The notes under the pieces were generated by a model, which did not search any database, had not been told where the DNA came from, and saw only the letters and a list, made by a program, of their open reading frames with translations. Positions 12,301 through 24,509 of a stretch of 64,000 nt of DNA are shown here, piece by piece. The stretch lies in NCBI GenBank assembly GCA_004369045.1, contig ML213510.1, positions 756,736 to 820,735 of the forward strand, written 5' to 3'. Each line of letters opens with the position of its first letter. Position 1 is the first letter of the stretch. The position numbers were made by a program, and so were the translations under genes. Source of the stretch: Heliocybe sulcata (lineage: Eukaryota; Basidiomycota; Agaricomycetes; Gloeophyllales; Gloeophyllaceae).

Positions 12301-13293
12301 ACGCAGAGCATTTATGCTGGCATGATTTCCTGGTAGAATTGCTGATTGCTGATGTGGCTTCGGGGACTTCCAACAGATTGAGAAGTGAGAGAGGAGCGTG
12401 GTGGGCGGGATATTGAGATCTTCCCGCCGCGGCACCGGGGCGTGGAAATATTGATTGTCTTTCTCGGACTTGTGTACTTGTGGCACTTCCACGCAACGTC
12501 GAGCGCGAAAGAGGGATGCAGCCGAATAAGCTGGTTGATTGTGAACGTCGTTGAGAGCATGCTAGGAGCTATGTTAGCGAGACTCAAAAGCGCACGAGAC
12601 GTGTATCAACAATACCACAGCCTCGGTGAGAATGTGTCGACGACACCGCCGCAAGAGGAAACTCAGCGATGGTGGACCAGCTGTGCTTCTTTTTGATCCT
12701 TTGGTGGACAACGTGCCTGGATTAGATTCGGTACCCAGATATCAGAGTTACGAGGGTGGCGGCGAGAGAAAGTAGCTGGAGGAACGAGGTTCCCGGAGGG
12801 ATGGTCATGGGATAGTGTGGCGTTTTGGTGTGGGCGTGTCAAGAAAGAGATAGCCTGTTCAGGAGACAACCGTTTCGAAAATACGTACTTGCAACCTTGT
12901 CTAAGCCGAATATGTATAAAAGGCGGTCCGAGAGTGGACAAAGGAGAGATTCTGAGGCAGGCTGGCTGGCAATACTGCCGCCGTTGACGAGGAGGGCTTT
13001 AGGTGGGATGGCAAGAGCTTTTTTGCATCCGTAGGAATGTGCGAGGATATGTTTCGGTATGCTGTAAAGCGATCACTGGAAGGGGTGTAAGCGAGATCTG
13101 GTAGCCGGGTAAGCGTGGGTGACGGTCGCTTAGAGGCGAGGGCTGGCTACAGAAGGCATTGCGACGGGAGTCTGGCTGGACTCTATTCTATCCTATACCC
13201 CTCCATCGAGACTCGCCGCCGCCAGCGGAGACGACCAAAACGACGAAAGCAGTCGACGCACGGTGCCGAGTACGGTGTTTCTATAATTGACAG
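9349..13293. other. Long stretch without a recognisable gene
   Basis: Nearly 4 kb between the divergent Zds and Far1-like genes. Open frames of about 100-150 codons exist on both strands (for example near 11311-11754 minus and 11879-12325 plus), but none shows a family motif or a convincing set of splice sites. A TATA-like TATAAAAGG lies at about 12914. The one clear structure is the tandem repeat at about 10.6-10.9 kb. A fast-evolving or non-coding transcript cannot be excluded. Confidence 0.45.
10611..10885. repeat. Degenerate tandem repeat, period about 110-114 bp
   Basis: Two clear units start with a GCCTGGAAGCAGC-like word at 10616 and 10730 (114 bp apart), each followed by a CTAGATWTCCGAGGC word. 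A third, weaker unit begins at about 10839 (GCCCGGAAATAGTAATGC, then CTAGACAAG). Units differ at many positions, so the array is old. No reading frame is shared across the units. Confidence 0.5.
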
Positions 13294-16200
13294 ATGACGG
13301 GCACAGCTGGCGCGGGTTGGTCTCCCCAAGCACAAAACACCCACGGCCATCACAAGCTTCCTCCCAGTGCCTACACCAGCCCTCGTCTCGCACCGAAGCC
13401 CCCTCCTTTCAAATTCCCCTTCTCGGTCTCACACCGCTCCCCGCCAAAGTCTCCGTCGTCGGCGTCGTTGCGCTCGGCGTACACCGTCTCATCCCAAGCG
13501 ACCTCCTATACAGAGAGCCAGAACCCACATCCTTTTGCCGCTATGGTCCCTGCACCGTTGCCAGTCGTTTCAAATCACGATAACACAGAAGAGGAGGAGG
13601 ACGACTGCCCCGTCTGTCTCGAACCGTTGAGCTTCAGCTTCAGATTGCCTGGTGAGAAGCCGCACATCGTTCCAGAGTGTGGGCACGCACTACATGAGGT
13701 CCGTCCATCTCTCGATCATTCACTTTCCATTGCTCTGGAGAATATACTTTCTCTACTTGTTTCACGTTTTGGCAACCGGAATGGATTGGAAGCCGAACCA
13801 GTCCATGTCGAAACCCTCCTTGTCATCTCTGCGACCTCTTATCACGATATCAATCGTCTAACAATGCATCCATGATCGTTGTAGGCTTGCTTCACCGCTG
13901 TGTACGGGCCTCCACCCTCTCAAAAGGGCGTTGTAGTCCGCAAGTCAAATCTGGGCGTCTGTGGGGTATGTCGTCGTCCCATGAAAGTAGGAGATGGCGA
14001 TGGTGGCAAATCAAACAGTATGTTATTCTCCTTTCCTCTGCTGCGATCTGTTCGTAATCTCTGGCAGAACTCGCTGCTCTCACCGGCATGGGCGACAGGG
14101 GCACAGGCTCGCTCTACCCAGGCAGGGACACCCCTGGCTCCGTCCGCTCTGCAACCGGACGCATCCCCGCACCCGCCAAGCCTTACGACCCAAACGAGGA
14201 CGATGTCATCGAACATGCCGTTTCCGTCCGCTCCGGTGGGTCGAACGAACACTCGCACTACGTCGTCGCGCCGTCCATCCAGGTGCGCGCGGAGCACCCC
14301 ACCCTCTCAAGGACAAACGACGACAGCCAGCCGCTCACTTGTATCGTCGTCGTCGAGCTTCCCGGAAAGAGGAACACACCACAGCCTGGCCCGATCATGA
14401 CGGACGCATACAGCGTCAGAAATCATACGCGCCAGGATACCATCAATTCGTCGTGGTCAAGCCCGCGACCTGAAGCAGCATCGATTCGTTCGCCGCCGTC
14501 AAACAATCATAATCCATTCGATGGCTCAGAAAACTCTGCGCCGCGCAACAACCACCTGATGTCACCGACGTCCACGCACGACACTCACCATTCTGGCAAC
14601 TCGGATCGCGATGAATATGGTGACTGGAAGCAGGAGCCATCGACATCGCAGTCCGGTCCAATGCTCAAGTCCTCATCAAGCTCGCAATTTCAGGACGAGG
14701 ACAACCCCTTCGCCGCCATCACTGAGGACCTACGCAACCGTATCATCGACTGGAAGGGTCACCCGCTCAGCCGGCTCGGTCCGCTCCAGATGTACGACCT
14801 CCTGTCCGTCCGGCGGGACTCGCTCGTGCGCGAGTTCTACGTCTACCTGTTCAAGGAAGCGATTATATGCGTCATTGAAGAGAAGAAGAAGTCGCTTGGT
14901 CGGTTCCTCCAGAACGCAGGCGTCGGCGACGGCCCGAGCGCTCAGGGCGCCCAAGCAGCATCCAGCAAGGGTGTCCTGCGGCTCAAAGGCCGTATTTACA
15001 TCCAGCACATCAAGCAGGTCACGGACACCTCTTCCGCGGGCGAGATGAGCCTGACCATTGACATGGAAGACGAGCGGCTGGACTCGTTTATCCTGATATT
15101 CCGGGAGCGGTCGTCGCTCGAGACGTGGAAGAGCCATATCCAGAACCTCGTGACGATGTTCCAGCAGCAGACCCAGGTCCCCAGGCAGAGTCAGCCGGAG
15201 CCGGGGCAAGGGCCGGACCTGGAGGAGTTTGGGGGGAGCGCGAAGGCGGCGAGGATGTTGAGTGGGAGCACGACGGCGACCACGGTGAGCTCGGTGGATA
15301 GCCTCCTCGCGGGGAGTGCGACGCGGTCGACGATGAGCAGTAGTACGAGCCATGGGTCGAGGGGACCCGCGATGGGGATGGGGACGTTGCAGCATAAGCT
15401 GTCGACGCTGGATGAGGTGGAGGATGAGACGAGTCGGTATGACCCGCATGCGAATCTTGTCACGCCGCATCTGTCGTCGGGCCCGTCGAACTCCCTTACG
15501 CCCCTCCCGCATCCGCCGCTCGACCTCATCCTTGTTGTCTCGCTGCCCTCGGCAAATGCTGTTCCCGCTACTGCCCAGTTGAAGATCAGAGTAATCAAGA
15601 ATACCCTGGACTTCGTTGTTGCTTCTTTAGGGACCAAGGACAGGTTGAGCTTGGTGACGTTCGAAGTGGGCATGGGCGGGCGAGTGAGGAAGACGCCGTT
15701 CTTGTGTCTTGGGCGTGGGCAGAGCCGGGCGAGGCTTACGAAGTTCGTGGACGAGATCACGTTCCGGAGGTCTGAGGAGCAGGAGCAGGAGGATGAGTTC
15801 TTGGTTCGGAGCAATAAGGATGAGAAGACGGATGTTGTAACTGCTGTCAATCACGGTGAGTGTCCCGCTAACGCCGGACTTGCTTCCATTGTGCCGGTAT
15901 TAATAATGTCCAACGTAGGTCTGGACGTTGTTCTGCAACGTAAGGCGAGGAATCCGATCACTGGGATGTTGCTCGTCAGTGACTCGTCCGAGAGCACACG
16001 GCGCGCTCAGATGGACCTCGTCCTCGCGCGAGCCGAGGCTGCTAATGCTCCTATCCACTCATTCGGCTACGGTCGTTCGCATGATCCTGCCTCGTTATGG
16101 TTAATCTCCAACCATACCAGCGGGACGTACGTCTATGTCAAGGACTGGTATGACCTTCGTGATTGCGTAGCCGGATGCATCGGCGGCATGATGTCAATTG

Positions 16201-17189
16201 GTCTCATGAACATGAAGTTGCACATGAAGATCCTCGATGGTCACCGCTTCCGGATACGCAAGGTTTCTGGTGGTCCTACAGCAATACTTTCTTCGGACGG
16301 CCGCGACGTTGATGTTGAAGTTGGTGAGTTGCGGTATGGCGAGAAGAAGGAAATGCTGGTCGAGCTCGAGCTGGACAATACCGACGCTTTGTCGAAGCAG
16401 CTGACGCACGGACACAACCGCTCGATGAACGCTACTGATGCGTTCAACGCCAGGATGGGCTTGGAGTCGCTGGTTATTGATGATACACCCAATCTTGTGG
16501 ACGGTATGATGGATCGTATGATCGATGAAGTACCCGTCTTTGAGGTGGATGGTTCGTTCTATGACCCTCAGGCTACCAAACACGTATCGCGACTGGCCCA
16601 TCCTGTTCTCTTGACCGTTACCCTCCTTCCACCCTCTGGAAGCCGTCCACGTACGCCAGCAGGTGGTTCTGACCCCGTAATTGTGCGGCGTCGCATGGAG
16701 CTGCTCGCCTCGGATATGATTACTCGGGCTCTCGTTCTGGTCTCTCGCAAGAACTACCCTCAAGCGATGAAGATCATGAGCGAGACCAAGAGGATTCTGC
16801 ACACTGTCTTGCAGAACGTCTCGCAATCGCTCCCGCCACCCTCGTCCTCCGGTAACACCGTGCGCAATCGCAAGGAGATCCTGACTCTTGTGACTGTGCG
16901 CACACTCCAGGCTATCTTGCAGGACATGCAGCTTCTGCACGAAGCACTGGAGGACAATGTTGACCTCTTTGCTCACGACCAGCGGAACTTTGGTGCCCAA
17001 CAGGTACGTCTGCGTTACGGTGCTCTGTTCTTGTTCACACCAATTTTAACTCTAATCACCGTTTAGGCTATGATACTCCGCGACCAAAAGAGTTGGACCG
17101 GTCGCAGCGCGACGGAACGTCTGTTCTGGACGAGCGACAACTCGGTCGAACTGGTCTCACGAAGCACCGATTGGGTCGCGCGAGACTAA
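13294..17189 (+). CDS. RING-PH-VWA scaffold protein, Far1/Ste5 type
   Basis: Five exons (13294-13698, 13885-14017, 14068-15855, 15919-17003, 17067-17189) join in frame to 1177 residues. A Pro/Ser-rich leader is followed by a RING-H2 finger that spans the first intron: DDCPVCLEPLSF, then PECGHALHE, then ACFTAVYG, then GVCGVCRRPM. A PH domain follows (FYVYLFKEAIICVIEEKKKS through SSLETWKSHIQNLVTMF). A von Willebrand A domain starts at LDLILVVSLPSANAVPATAQ and includes MLLVSDSSE and PIHSFGYGRSHDP. This order is that of the pheromone-pathway scaffolds Far1 and Ste5. The metal-site motif of the VWA domain (DxSxS) is not present, so this VWA is probably a protein-binding module. Likely roles are coupling of G-beta-gamma or Cdc42 signals to polarity or mating; that is inference from architecture. 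The first intron is long for this genome (186 bp). Confidence 0.85.
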
Positions 17190-17874
17190 TGGCATTCGCA
17201 TACGGCGCCAGTTACACGGACTTGTCTGAATCTATACTTATGCCACTCCACACCTGTTGTCGGTCTGTCTGTCATTTCATCTCCTTTTTGACTTCCTCTC
17301 TCTCCATCCGTCGCTCGTTCCGTTCCATCTGTATCGACTCGCTCCTCGCTTTCTTATTTTCATCTCCACACTCACCGCATTCGTGTAATAACTTAAGTGA
17401 ACACTCGTTTTCCTTGTCGGTTTTCTTGTTGGATTGGTTATCACATTCTTATTGAGTACACTAATCGACACTCACTTGCGATAGATGCAGTGCAGGCTGT
17501 CATTTGTCGCGTTATTATCTTGGTCGTCGTACACTACCCCTATGTCCTATGAATATACTGTATCATGCACATTTGATCATCATCACCATCACGTATAGCC
17601 GTGTTCTTCCTGTGGGATTGGAGTGCCTGCAGCTACAATACTATGAGATTGATCAGATGGTATTGGAATGCGCCGGGATCTCTGTCAAAGGGAACCATTG
17701 GCCTACCGCACTGCGCATATTTGGACAGTGCGAAGGACGGGAGATGATATGTTCCGGCATCTCGTCTCGTCTTCCCAGGTACAAACGGTTGCGTGCACTG
17801 GTGATGCGAGGTCCCACCTCGCAATGTTGCCGCAATTGGATTCGGAATCTGAGCTTGCATAGGGCATCGAGGCT
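17190..17874. other. Convergent 3' region
   Basis: Pyrimidine-rich 3' untranslated sequence of the Far1-like gene (17250-17460), then the 3' end of the dynactin-like gene. No gene is seen. Confidence 0.55.
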
Positions 17875-18857
17875 TCATTCGAAGCCCAACCGTCTCTTCT
17901 CGTCCCGTTCTCGCTCTAATTTCGTAACTTTGACCTCGGCTTCGGTGATGGTGTCATTCCAGTCCACGAACAACTCAGAGAGGGCGTCCACCTGTGCAGA
18001 TGTCAGACTGGGTAATTCCGCGTGAACTCGTAATGTCGACTGACGTGAGAGGCGTATCTCTCCATAAGCTTTGCCACACGTCGCTCAAGGTCGCGAGCCA
18101 TCTTCACGTCCTCATCATGGGCTTTCATCAGCGCATCCAACCGAGGCTGGAGGGCCTGATAGTCTGGAATGCAGATATATGCGCTTGAAAACCGTATCAA
18201 TAGAGCAATGGAATGGTTCGCGTGCGTACCTGCTAGTTTACCCGCTCCTGTGACGCCTTTCTTTTCTAAAATCTCTATTTCCCGCATATCGCGGTCGGCA
18301 GCACGGATCTCAGGCTCTAGTTCGGATAGGAAGGCTTCCAGTTCTGTCGGAGACATGTCCTCGTAGGCTGGTGGATTTATAGGTATCGAGCCCGAGAGGG
18401 CAAACGACGGAGTGAGGAACTGGGCATACTGGTCGTCTTGAGTGGGAGTATGAGTGCATTTCCGTATCCTGAGAGCGTTTCGATACACACAGTGTTCCAT
18501 AAATCTCTTCAAGCCGTCGTTGCCTTCAACTGCTTCGTCCAATTTCACCTGGACCTCCTCAGCACGTCTGGCCAATGTTTCCCCTTTCTTAGGGTCGATG
18601 CCTTTCTCTTTCCCCTTGCGATTCAGGGCGTCCTGGCGTACTCCGTACAGAAGCGCTTCCAGCCATCGTATCCTTAGTTCTAGAGACTGCGCTGGGTCAA
18701 TTATTACATGCGACTCCTTGTGAGCGTCAGGGGATGCAGAATAGCCTCTCGGCGGCGGCGATTGCAACGGAAGAGGCGATGTTGGCGGAGTAGATGAAGA
18801 CAGAACACGCTGCCGAGCTACATCTCCCAGGAAGACGCTACCCATGTGAGTACTCAT
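17875..18857 (-). CDS. Dynactin p22/p24 subunit (DCTN3-like)
   Basis: Four exons (18857-18491, 18436-18230, 18163-18045, 17991-17875) join in frame to 269 residues. The N-terminus is Pro/Ser-rich. The rest is helical: LELRIRWLEALLYG, then EVQVKLDEAVEGNDGLKRFM, then SELEPEIRAADRDMREIE, then RVAKLMERYASHV, and VDALSELFVDWNDTITEAE at the end. The opening helix with a Trp-Leu-Glu core, the length, and the closing F-x-x-W helix fit the shoulder subunit p22/p24 of dynactin, which links dynein to cargo. Yeast calls the equivalent Ldb18. The family is weakly conserved in sequence, so I hold this call at moderate confidence. Introns are 53-66 bp. Confidence 0.7.
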
Positions 18858-19097
18858 GGACAGGGCCTCTCAATTTGAGGGGCCCGGGCAGGCGCTCGGA
18901 ACAGAGAGCGACGCTGTGAGACGGAGGTAGTGGTTAAACGTTAAGGGCCAAACGATCGGCTAACCGCCACAACGGAGGCGCGTAAGTACGTTGTGGGACG
19001 CGCATTATGGTCTCTGACTAGGACTATAATATTGTACTCTATAATACACGATAGTAGAACAAACGAAGGAGCAGTAAAAGATAAGCGACCAAGACAC

Positions 19098-22000
19098 CTA
19101 TACTCTCTCGGCCATCTCCATAGGTAACTGACTGTAGCCAGCCGTGTCTTTCCCTCTACCAGGAATAAAGCCCCGCAAGGACTCCAGTGCATCCGTGGCC
19201 ACGGAGCGCATACTATCCGCCATTGTTTCCCCAGTAATCTTCTCTCCAGGCATGACGCTGTCAAGCGGTCTCTTCCACCATCTGAGGGTCAAAGAGCTGG
19301 TCACCACGCTTACGCTGGAGAACGCCATCGCCGCGCCGGCCATCATAGGATGCAGATAGAAACCGAAGGGAAGGAAGAATCCCATAGCAAGTGGAATGCC
19401 GAGGATGTTGTAGATGCACGCCCAGACAAGGTTTCTGCGGATCACGGAGAAGATAGAACGAGACAGGTGTAGTGCGGCGACGACGTCAAGTAAATCTGAC
19501 CGCATGAGAACGACGTCCGCAGCTTCGATTGCCACCGACGTGCCAGAAGATAACGCGATGCCAACGGACGCCGCCACTAGTGCTGGTGAGTCATTGATAC
19601 CGTCGCCGACCTTTGCTCAAATTTAGTACACATTCTCAGGATGGGAGGCAGTCCATGGCGTACCATAGCAACACCTCCGCCCCTTGACATAAGATCTGTC
19701 ACAACAGACGCTTTCCCTTTAGGGCTCATACTCGCCCAGACGTTCTCGGGCTTGATACCGACTTCCTTCGCAATAGCCAAGGCCGTCGACATTCCATCTC
19801 CCGTCAGCATCGAGACTTCCACGCCCATCCTCTCAAGGGACTGAATAGCACGCGCTGACGAAGCCTTGGGAGCATCAGACAAGGAGATGCCAAGGACAGC
19901 AAGCGGGCGGCGGCTCAGCGAGTCGGTGCTAATGCCAACAAAAATCATGGTCCGTCCTCTGCTCGTCTCACTCGTCTGGAAACGAGACAACGCCGAGGGG
20001 ATATCTCCATCTTCCGACTGCGTGACAAAACGAGCGTTGCCCACAAAGACAGTGTACGTCGGCTTCAACCCGGATACCTTGACGCTAGCTTTGACTCCAG
20101 CACCAGTGACACTTTCGAACGTCTCCACAGTAGCTTCGGGCAGCTCCGTGCTGGCCTTGGACAGGAGGTCCTTACCATACACAGCAACTGCCTTGGCCAA
20201 CGGATGCTCCGACCGTGCTTCCGTAGCAGCAACCATCGCAATAACGGCTGCCCTGGACGTAACACCGTCGCAGCTCATCGACGCCAAGGACGCCTCTTGA
20301 ATGAACGGCGTCGCTGGGACATCTGCTGCCGCCTGGCTATCCGAAGGCGTCCACGCCAGACCAACAACAGTCATCTTGCCCTCGGTAACCGTACCGGTCT
20401 TGTCCAACACGATCTTCTTGATACTCCTGCTTGCCTCAAGCGCTCTCCCGCCCTTGATGAGGATACCGTTCCGCGCACCCACTCCCGTACCGACCATTAT
20501 AGCGGTAGGAGTGCTTAGACCCAGAGCGCACGGGCAGGCGACCACGACGACGCTGATACACATCTGGAGACACACAGCAAGCTTGCTCGACCCGTGCTTC
20601 TTAAACATCTCCGGAAGGTCCTCCTCAGACAGTATATGGGAGATAAAGATCCACGCGATGAAGGTGATCGCTGCTAAGGAAATGACTGCAGGGACGAAAT
20701 AACCCGCCACCCTGTCAGCGAAAGCTTGGATAGGCGCTTTCGATGTCTGGGCGTCTTCGACGAGCTTGACAATTTGCGACAGGGCGGTATCCTTCCCGGC
20801 ACGGGTGACGACCATGTCGAAGGTACCCAACCCATTGACAGTCCCTCCAATGACACTGTCCCCAGCCTGCTTGATCACAGGTACGGGCTCTCCAGTGACA
20901 GCACTCTCATCCACGCTCGAGGATCCCTTGACGACATTCCCGTCCGCAGGAATCTTATCACCCGGTACCAGCTTGCAAATATCCCCCACCTGAACGAGCT
21001 CAGTGGGAATCCTCTTCTCCTGCGTACACGCCGGAGCATCGGTATAGATCGTCGCCATAGACGGTGCAAGCGCCATCAAATCCGTTAATGCCGCGCTCGT
21101 CTTTCCCTTCGCCCTGTTCTCCAAGAACCTTCCCAGCGAGACGAACATAATCAACATGGTGCTTGTGTCGAAGAACACATAGGGACGATAGTTAGGCTCG
21201 GTGTTGAACATAGCGAAGAGCATCGACAACAAGGAATAGAAATACGCAGCGGACGTGCCGAGCATGACAAGCACGTCCATCGTGGCGGTGCGGTGTTTGA
21301 GCGACTTGTACGCATTCCTGTAGAACTTCGCGCCGATCCAGAATTGAGCGGGGGTAGTAAGTAGAAGGACAAGGACATCGCCAAGGTAGACACCATTGCA
21401 CAGCTGGAAGTTCACGACGGCTCGGACGAAGGGAATCCGTGGGGCGATCATGCCAATGAAGAAAACCGGAATAGCGAAGGTAAGAGCCCACTGGAAACGG
21501 CTGCGCCACTCCTGTATCTCTTTCATACGCGTGAGGGATTTCAGCTGAGTTGAGTCTTCCTGGTCCGAGAGCATCGCGTCAAAGCCCATCTCCTCTATAC
21601 GCTCGACCATCTCTCTGGGACCAACCAGCGTCCGGTCAAATTCGACCTTGGCTGTTTCGGTAGCGAGAGAAACGGCGACGGAGTTGATGCCGGGTATAGC
21701 GCCCAACTGAGTCTCCACGGTGGAGGTACATGACGAGCAGGTCATGCCGTATATTCGGAGCGTTACGACGTCGGAACGGGCTGGAGGGATTACTGTTGCG
21801 TCGAATCCGATGTCGGATATTTCCTGAGAACCAATTTGATGAGACATACGGTAAGGAAGCCCCAAATGCCGCACTTACGCTAACGAGCTTCTCCGGATCC
21901 CAGACATTGGGATCATACTCGACCGTACCGCGCTCGGCCAGCAGAGCGACCTTGATTGAATGTATGCCTCGTTGATTGCGGAGCATACCTTCGATTGACT

Positions 22001-22511
22001 AGGTCAGAGACTAGGTCAATACATGCACCATCATAGTTTCAGCCAAGCAAAGGCATGGGAGCCCCGAGTGCGCTATTGCTACGGAGCGGGAGTGACTGTT
22101 CATCTCTCGACCCTACGAGACCGCAGCGCTCTCTGGCAGTGAATGACAATGAGCAGGGAGGTCCCGCCCGGAACATCTCTGCAATGCTCAGCTCTTCCGG
22201 GTATCGCAGAAGAGACTGGGGCTTGCTCGGACTCCAGTCCGCGGACGGGGTATGATCAACGCAGTTCGCCAGTGTACGTCCAATGCTCTCCCTAGGCACA
22301 CATCAGAGCTCCGAGTAGCGGTTTAACTCACCTCCACGCAGGACCCACAAGTCATACCCTCGATCCTCAGTTCACACTTCGCAACCGCCTCCACACCCTG
22401 CTTGTTCGCCGTCAGCGGCTCATTATCTCCCATAGGCAAAGCCACTGTCTGGAACACGGAAGTCAACGGCGTCTTGGGTAGCGCATTGAGTACTGCGGAG
22501 ATTAGGGACAT
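19098..22511 (-). CDS. CCC2: Copper-transporting P1B-type ATPase (CCC2/ATP7)
   Basis: Four exons (22511-22332, 21998-21879, 21823-19664, 19610-19098), all joined in phase 0, give 990 residues. Two heavy-metal-associated domains carry GMTCGSC and GMTCSSC. The catalytic core has every P1B-1 signature: the TGE phosphatase loop ([11 protein letters not shown]), the membrane CPC motif ([15 protein letters not shown]), the phosphorylated Asp ([10 protein letters not shown]), the SEHPLAKA nucleotide site, and [10 protein letters not shown]. In fungi this pump loads copper into Golgi enzymes such as laccases and the iron-uptake multicopper oxidase; in a wood decayer both are relevant. The first intron is 333 bp and falls right after the first CxxC motif; the other introns are 53-55 bp. 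No sign of decay. Confidence 0.96.
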
Positions 22512-23295
22512 ATTGCCAGCAGTTCGAGTAGGCTAAAATGCCGCGTCGCCAAGAGACCCGAGTAGTGTGTGCTGACCAAGAAATAGAGGAATAATATAGC
22601 CAGAAGGAAGAGAAGAGAAAAGCAGAGTGTTGGTACAGATGAAAGGACGTTGTCGAAAGTATAGCGCCAGCGCCGGACGATGTAACAGATATATAGTTAG
22701 ACCTGCAAGTCGTAGGAACGCAGGAATGATGATGGCGAGCTATACCTGCGTTAGGCTGACTAAGCCCTGCGCGGGAACTGAGATGTCCATATCGAGCTGT
22801 TGTGGCGTCCGAGCACTGCTTGAGGTTCTGTCCCTCCGAGTCTATCGCAAGCGCATGTGGCGGAGAGCACTGGTGACCGGCAGTGTATAGTGACGCTGAA
22901 CGCGGAGCTGAGCGCTTGATCCACTGATTAAGGACTCGTCAACGTCCACTGTCCTGAGTGATAATGATTCAGAGGTCACAAGCGCCTGGTGCTCCCCTTG
23001 TCCACCTATTCTCTCTTCGCTTGAAGTTCAAGCCAATTTTAGCCAATTATATACGCGCGAGGCTTCTGTAGCTGAGAACTAGTGACCTTCGAATCACTCT
23101 GCCTTGCGTCCCAGGATCCCAAGTTTGAATTTGAGACTCCGCGAACTGGTTGGGCGCTTAACTGATGCGCCGGCACCTTACTCATGATCCTGAACGTTCC
23201 CGAAGAGTCGGGCTATGTTCATCATAAAGCTGGAACGACGTTGGTCAGCCTGAGTGTATACGTGTGTCATCTGCAGAGCTGGACTTGGCGGAACT
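22512..23295. other. Divergent promoter region between CCC2 and ERV1
   Basis: This 784-bp gap separates the start codons of two divergently transcribed genes. I did not find a copper-responsive element I would defend, nor a gene. A TRGC/TTCGAAT pair at about 23070-23093 is tRNA-like only at word level and does not fold as a tRNA. Confidence 0.5.
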
Positions 23296-23886
23296 ATGGC
23301 CAACGAATCTACTACTACGACACAGCCGAGCGACACCGACAAAACTAATGCCAAACTTCCCCCTGGAATGGTCCTCGGACCAGACGGCAAGCCCTGCAAA
23401 ATATGTACCGCCTTCAGAAATTGGAAACCCGCCCAGGGAGGGCAATCGCAGGACCGCAAGCAGGGACAGAATTCCAAGGTCGCAGCTGCCATGGCAGCAG
23501 CTGCGTCTGGGGGCACCTCGCAGGCGCAGCCGGATGTACGACCAGAGTACTGCCCGCCCGACGTGGAGATCCTAGGCCGGTCGACATGGGCGTTCCTGCA
23601 CACCACTGCCGCGTACTACCCGGACAAACCCAACCCTACCCAGCGGGCTAACATGCTGAACCTGCTGCACGCTCTTCCAGTCTTGTATCCTTGTTCTCAC
23701 TGCGCATCGCATCTGGGCGAGGAGATGAATGTCAATCCTCCAGACGTCAGTGGAAGGACTGCTCTGAGTCGGTGGCTTTGTGAGCGGCATAACGAGGTTA
23801 ATGAAAGGTTGGGCAAGGAGAAGTTTGATTGTGCAAAGACAGACGAGCGTTGGAAGGATGGGCCAAGCGACGGAAGCTGCGATTGA
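23296..23886 (+). CDS. ERV1: Mitochondrial sulfhydryl oxidase ERV1
   Basis: A single exon of 196 residues. Erv1 re-oxidises Mia40 in the mitochondrial intermembrane space and passes electrons to cytochrome c. The N-terminal shuttle pair appears as PCKICTAFRNW. After a Gln/Ala-rich linker the FAD domain begins (PPDVEILGRSTWAFLHTTAA), followed by the redox-active CxxC in PVLYPCSHCASHLGEEM. The flavin-binding helix reads WLCERHNEVNERLGKEKFDC. The tail ends in a Cys-Asp. I chose the ATG at 23296 because upstream sequence in frame lacks an ATG. Length and motifs match the family, and the gene looks intact. It is divergent from CCC2. Confidence 0.95.
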   Translation: MANESTTTTQPSDTDKTNAKLPPGMVLGPDGKPCKICTAFRNWKPAQGGQSQDRKQGQNSKVAAAMAAAASGGTSQAQPDVRPEYCPPDVEILGRSTWAFLHTTAAYYPDKPNPTQRANMLNLLHALPVLYPCSHCASHLGEEMNVNPPDVSGRTALSRWLCERHNEVNERLGKEKFDCAKTDERWKDGPSDGSCD

Positions 23887-24509
23887 GGCTGGTTGGTGCG
23901 ACAATATGGCCCAGTCATCTCTACGAACACTTTGCTCACCCTGTGCCAGGGAGCAAAATTACGCATTGTATTGAATTGCCTCATAAATAGGCTCCTAGTA
24001 GCCAATACGCATCCCAACTCCATGCCATCCTCCTCTCGCGAGCTTCGTACTGAGACGGCTAGAGACACGCTTGAAGGCTGTTATTTACCCGGTAACTAAA
24101 TCCACCTCGGCAACTAGAGAAGAATGAAGAACCGTCGGCGCAGGCTTCGAAACCGGCCGTGAGCGCTTGAGCGCTTCTCTCGGGTAACCTTGTTTGTTTT
24201 ATGAGGTTTCATGTTTCTTTGCTTTCTCGCGTGCGCATGCGCCAATCCAACGTCAGTCATGTCAGCCCGATCGCACAGAGGGGCGGGGCCACCCCGATCT
24301 GGACATACGCCGGCGGCCCCCTCCAGCGCAGACGCTGCCTGCGTCACGATTGTCAGGCTCTCTTCCCGCACCCAGGTGGTGACCAGTTGTCTATTCCGCC
24401 GGATGCGCTGGGTACGCTCCCTACTCTCAACACTCCTTACTATTTACCTTCTGTCCTAAGTGCTGACTAACTGCCGTCTCGCTCCTCACTCATCGCTCTC
24501 CTTTTAATA
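23887..24509. other. Intergenic between ERV1 and a membrane-protein gene
   Basis: This holds the ERV1 3' untranslated region and the presumed promoter of the next plus-strand gene. No gene is supported. Confidence 0.5.

Noticed and set aside
14730-15850. Long minus-strand open frames (219-260 codons) over the Far1-like gene
   Set aside because: Arg/Leu-rich antisense shadows of a GC-rich coding exon with clear domains on the plus strand.
16194-17000. Minus-strand open frame of 268 codons
   Set aside because: Antisense to the VWA-to-C-terminal part of the Far1-like gene; no motifs.
23060-23135. tRNA-like A-box/B-box words upstream of ERV1
   Set aside because: Only the TTCGAAT word fits; acceptor, D and anticodon arms cannot be drawn.
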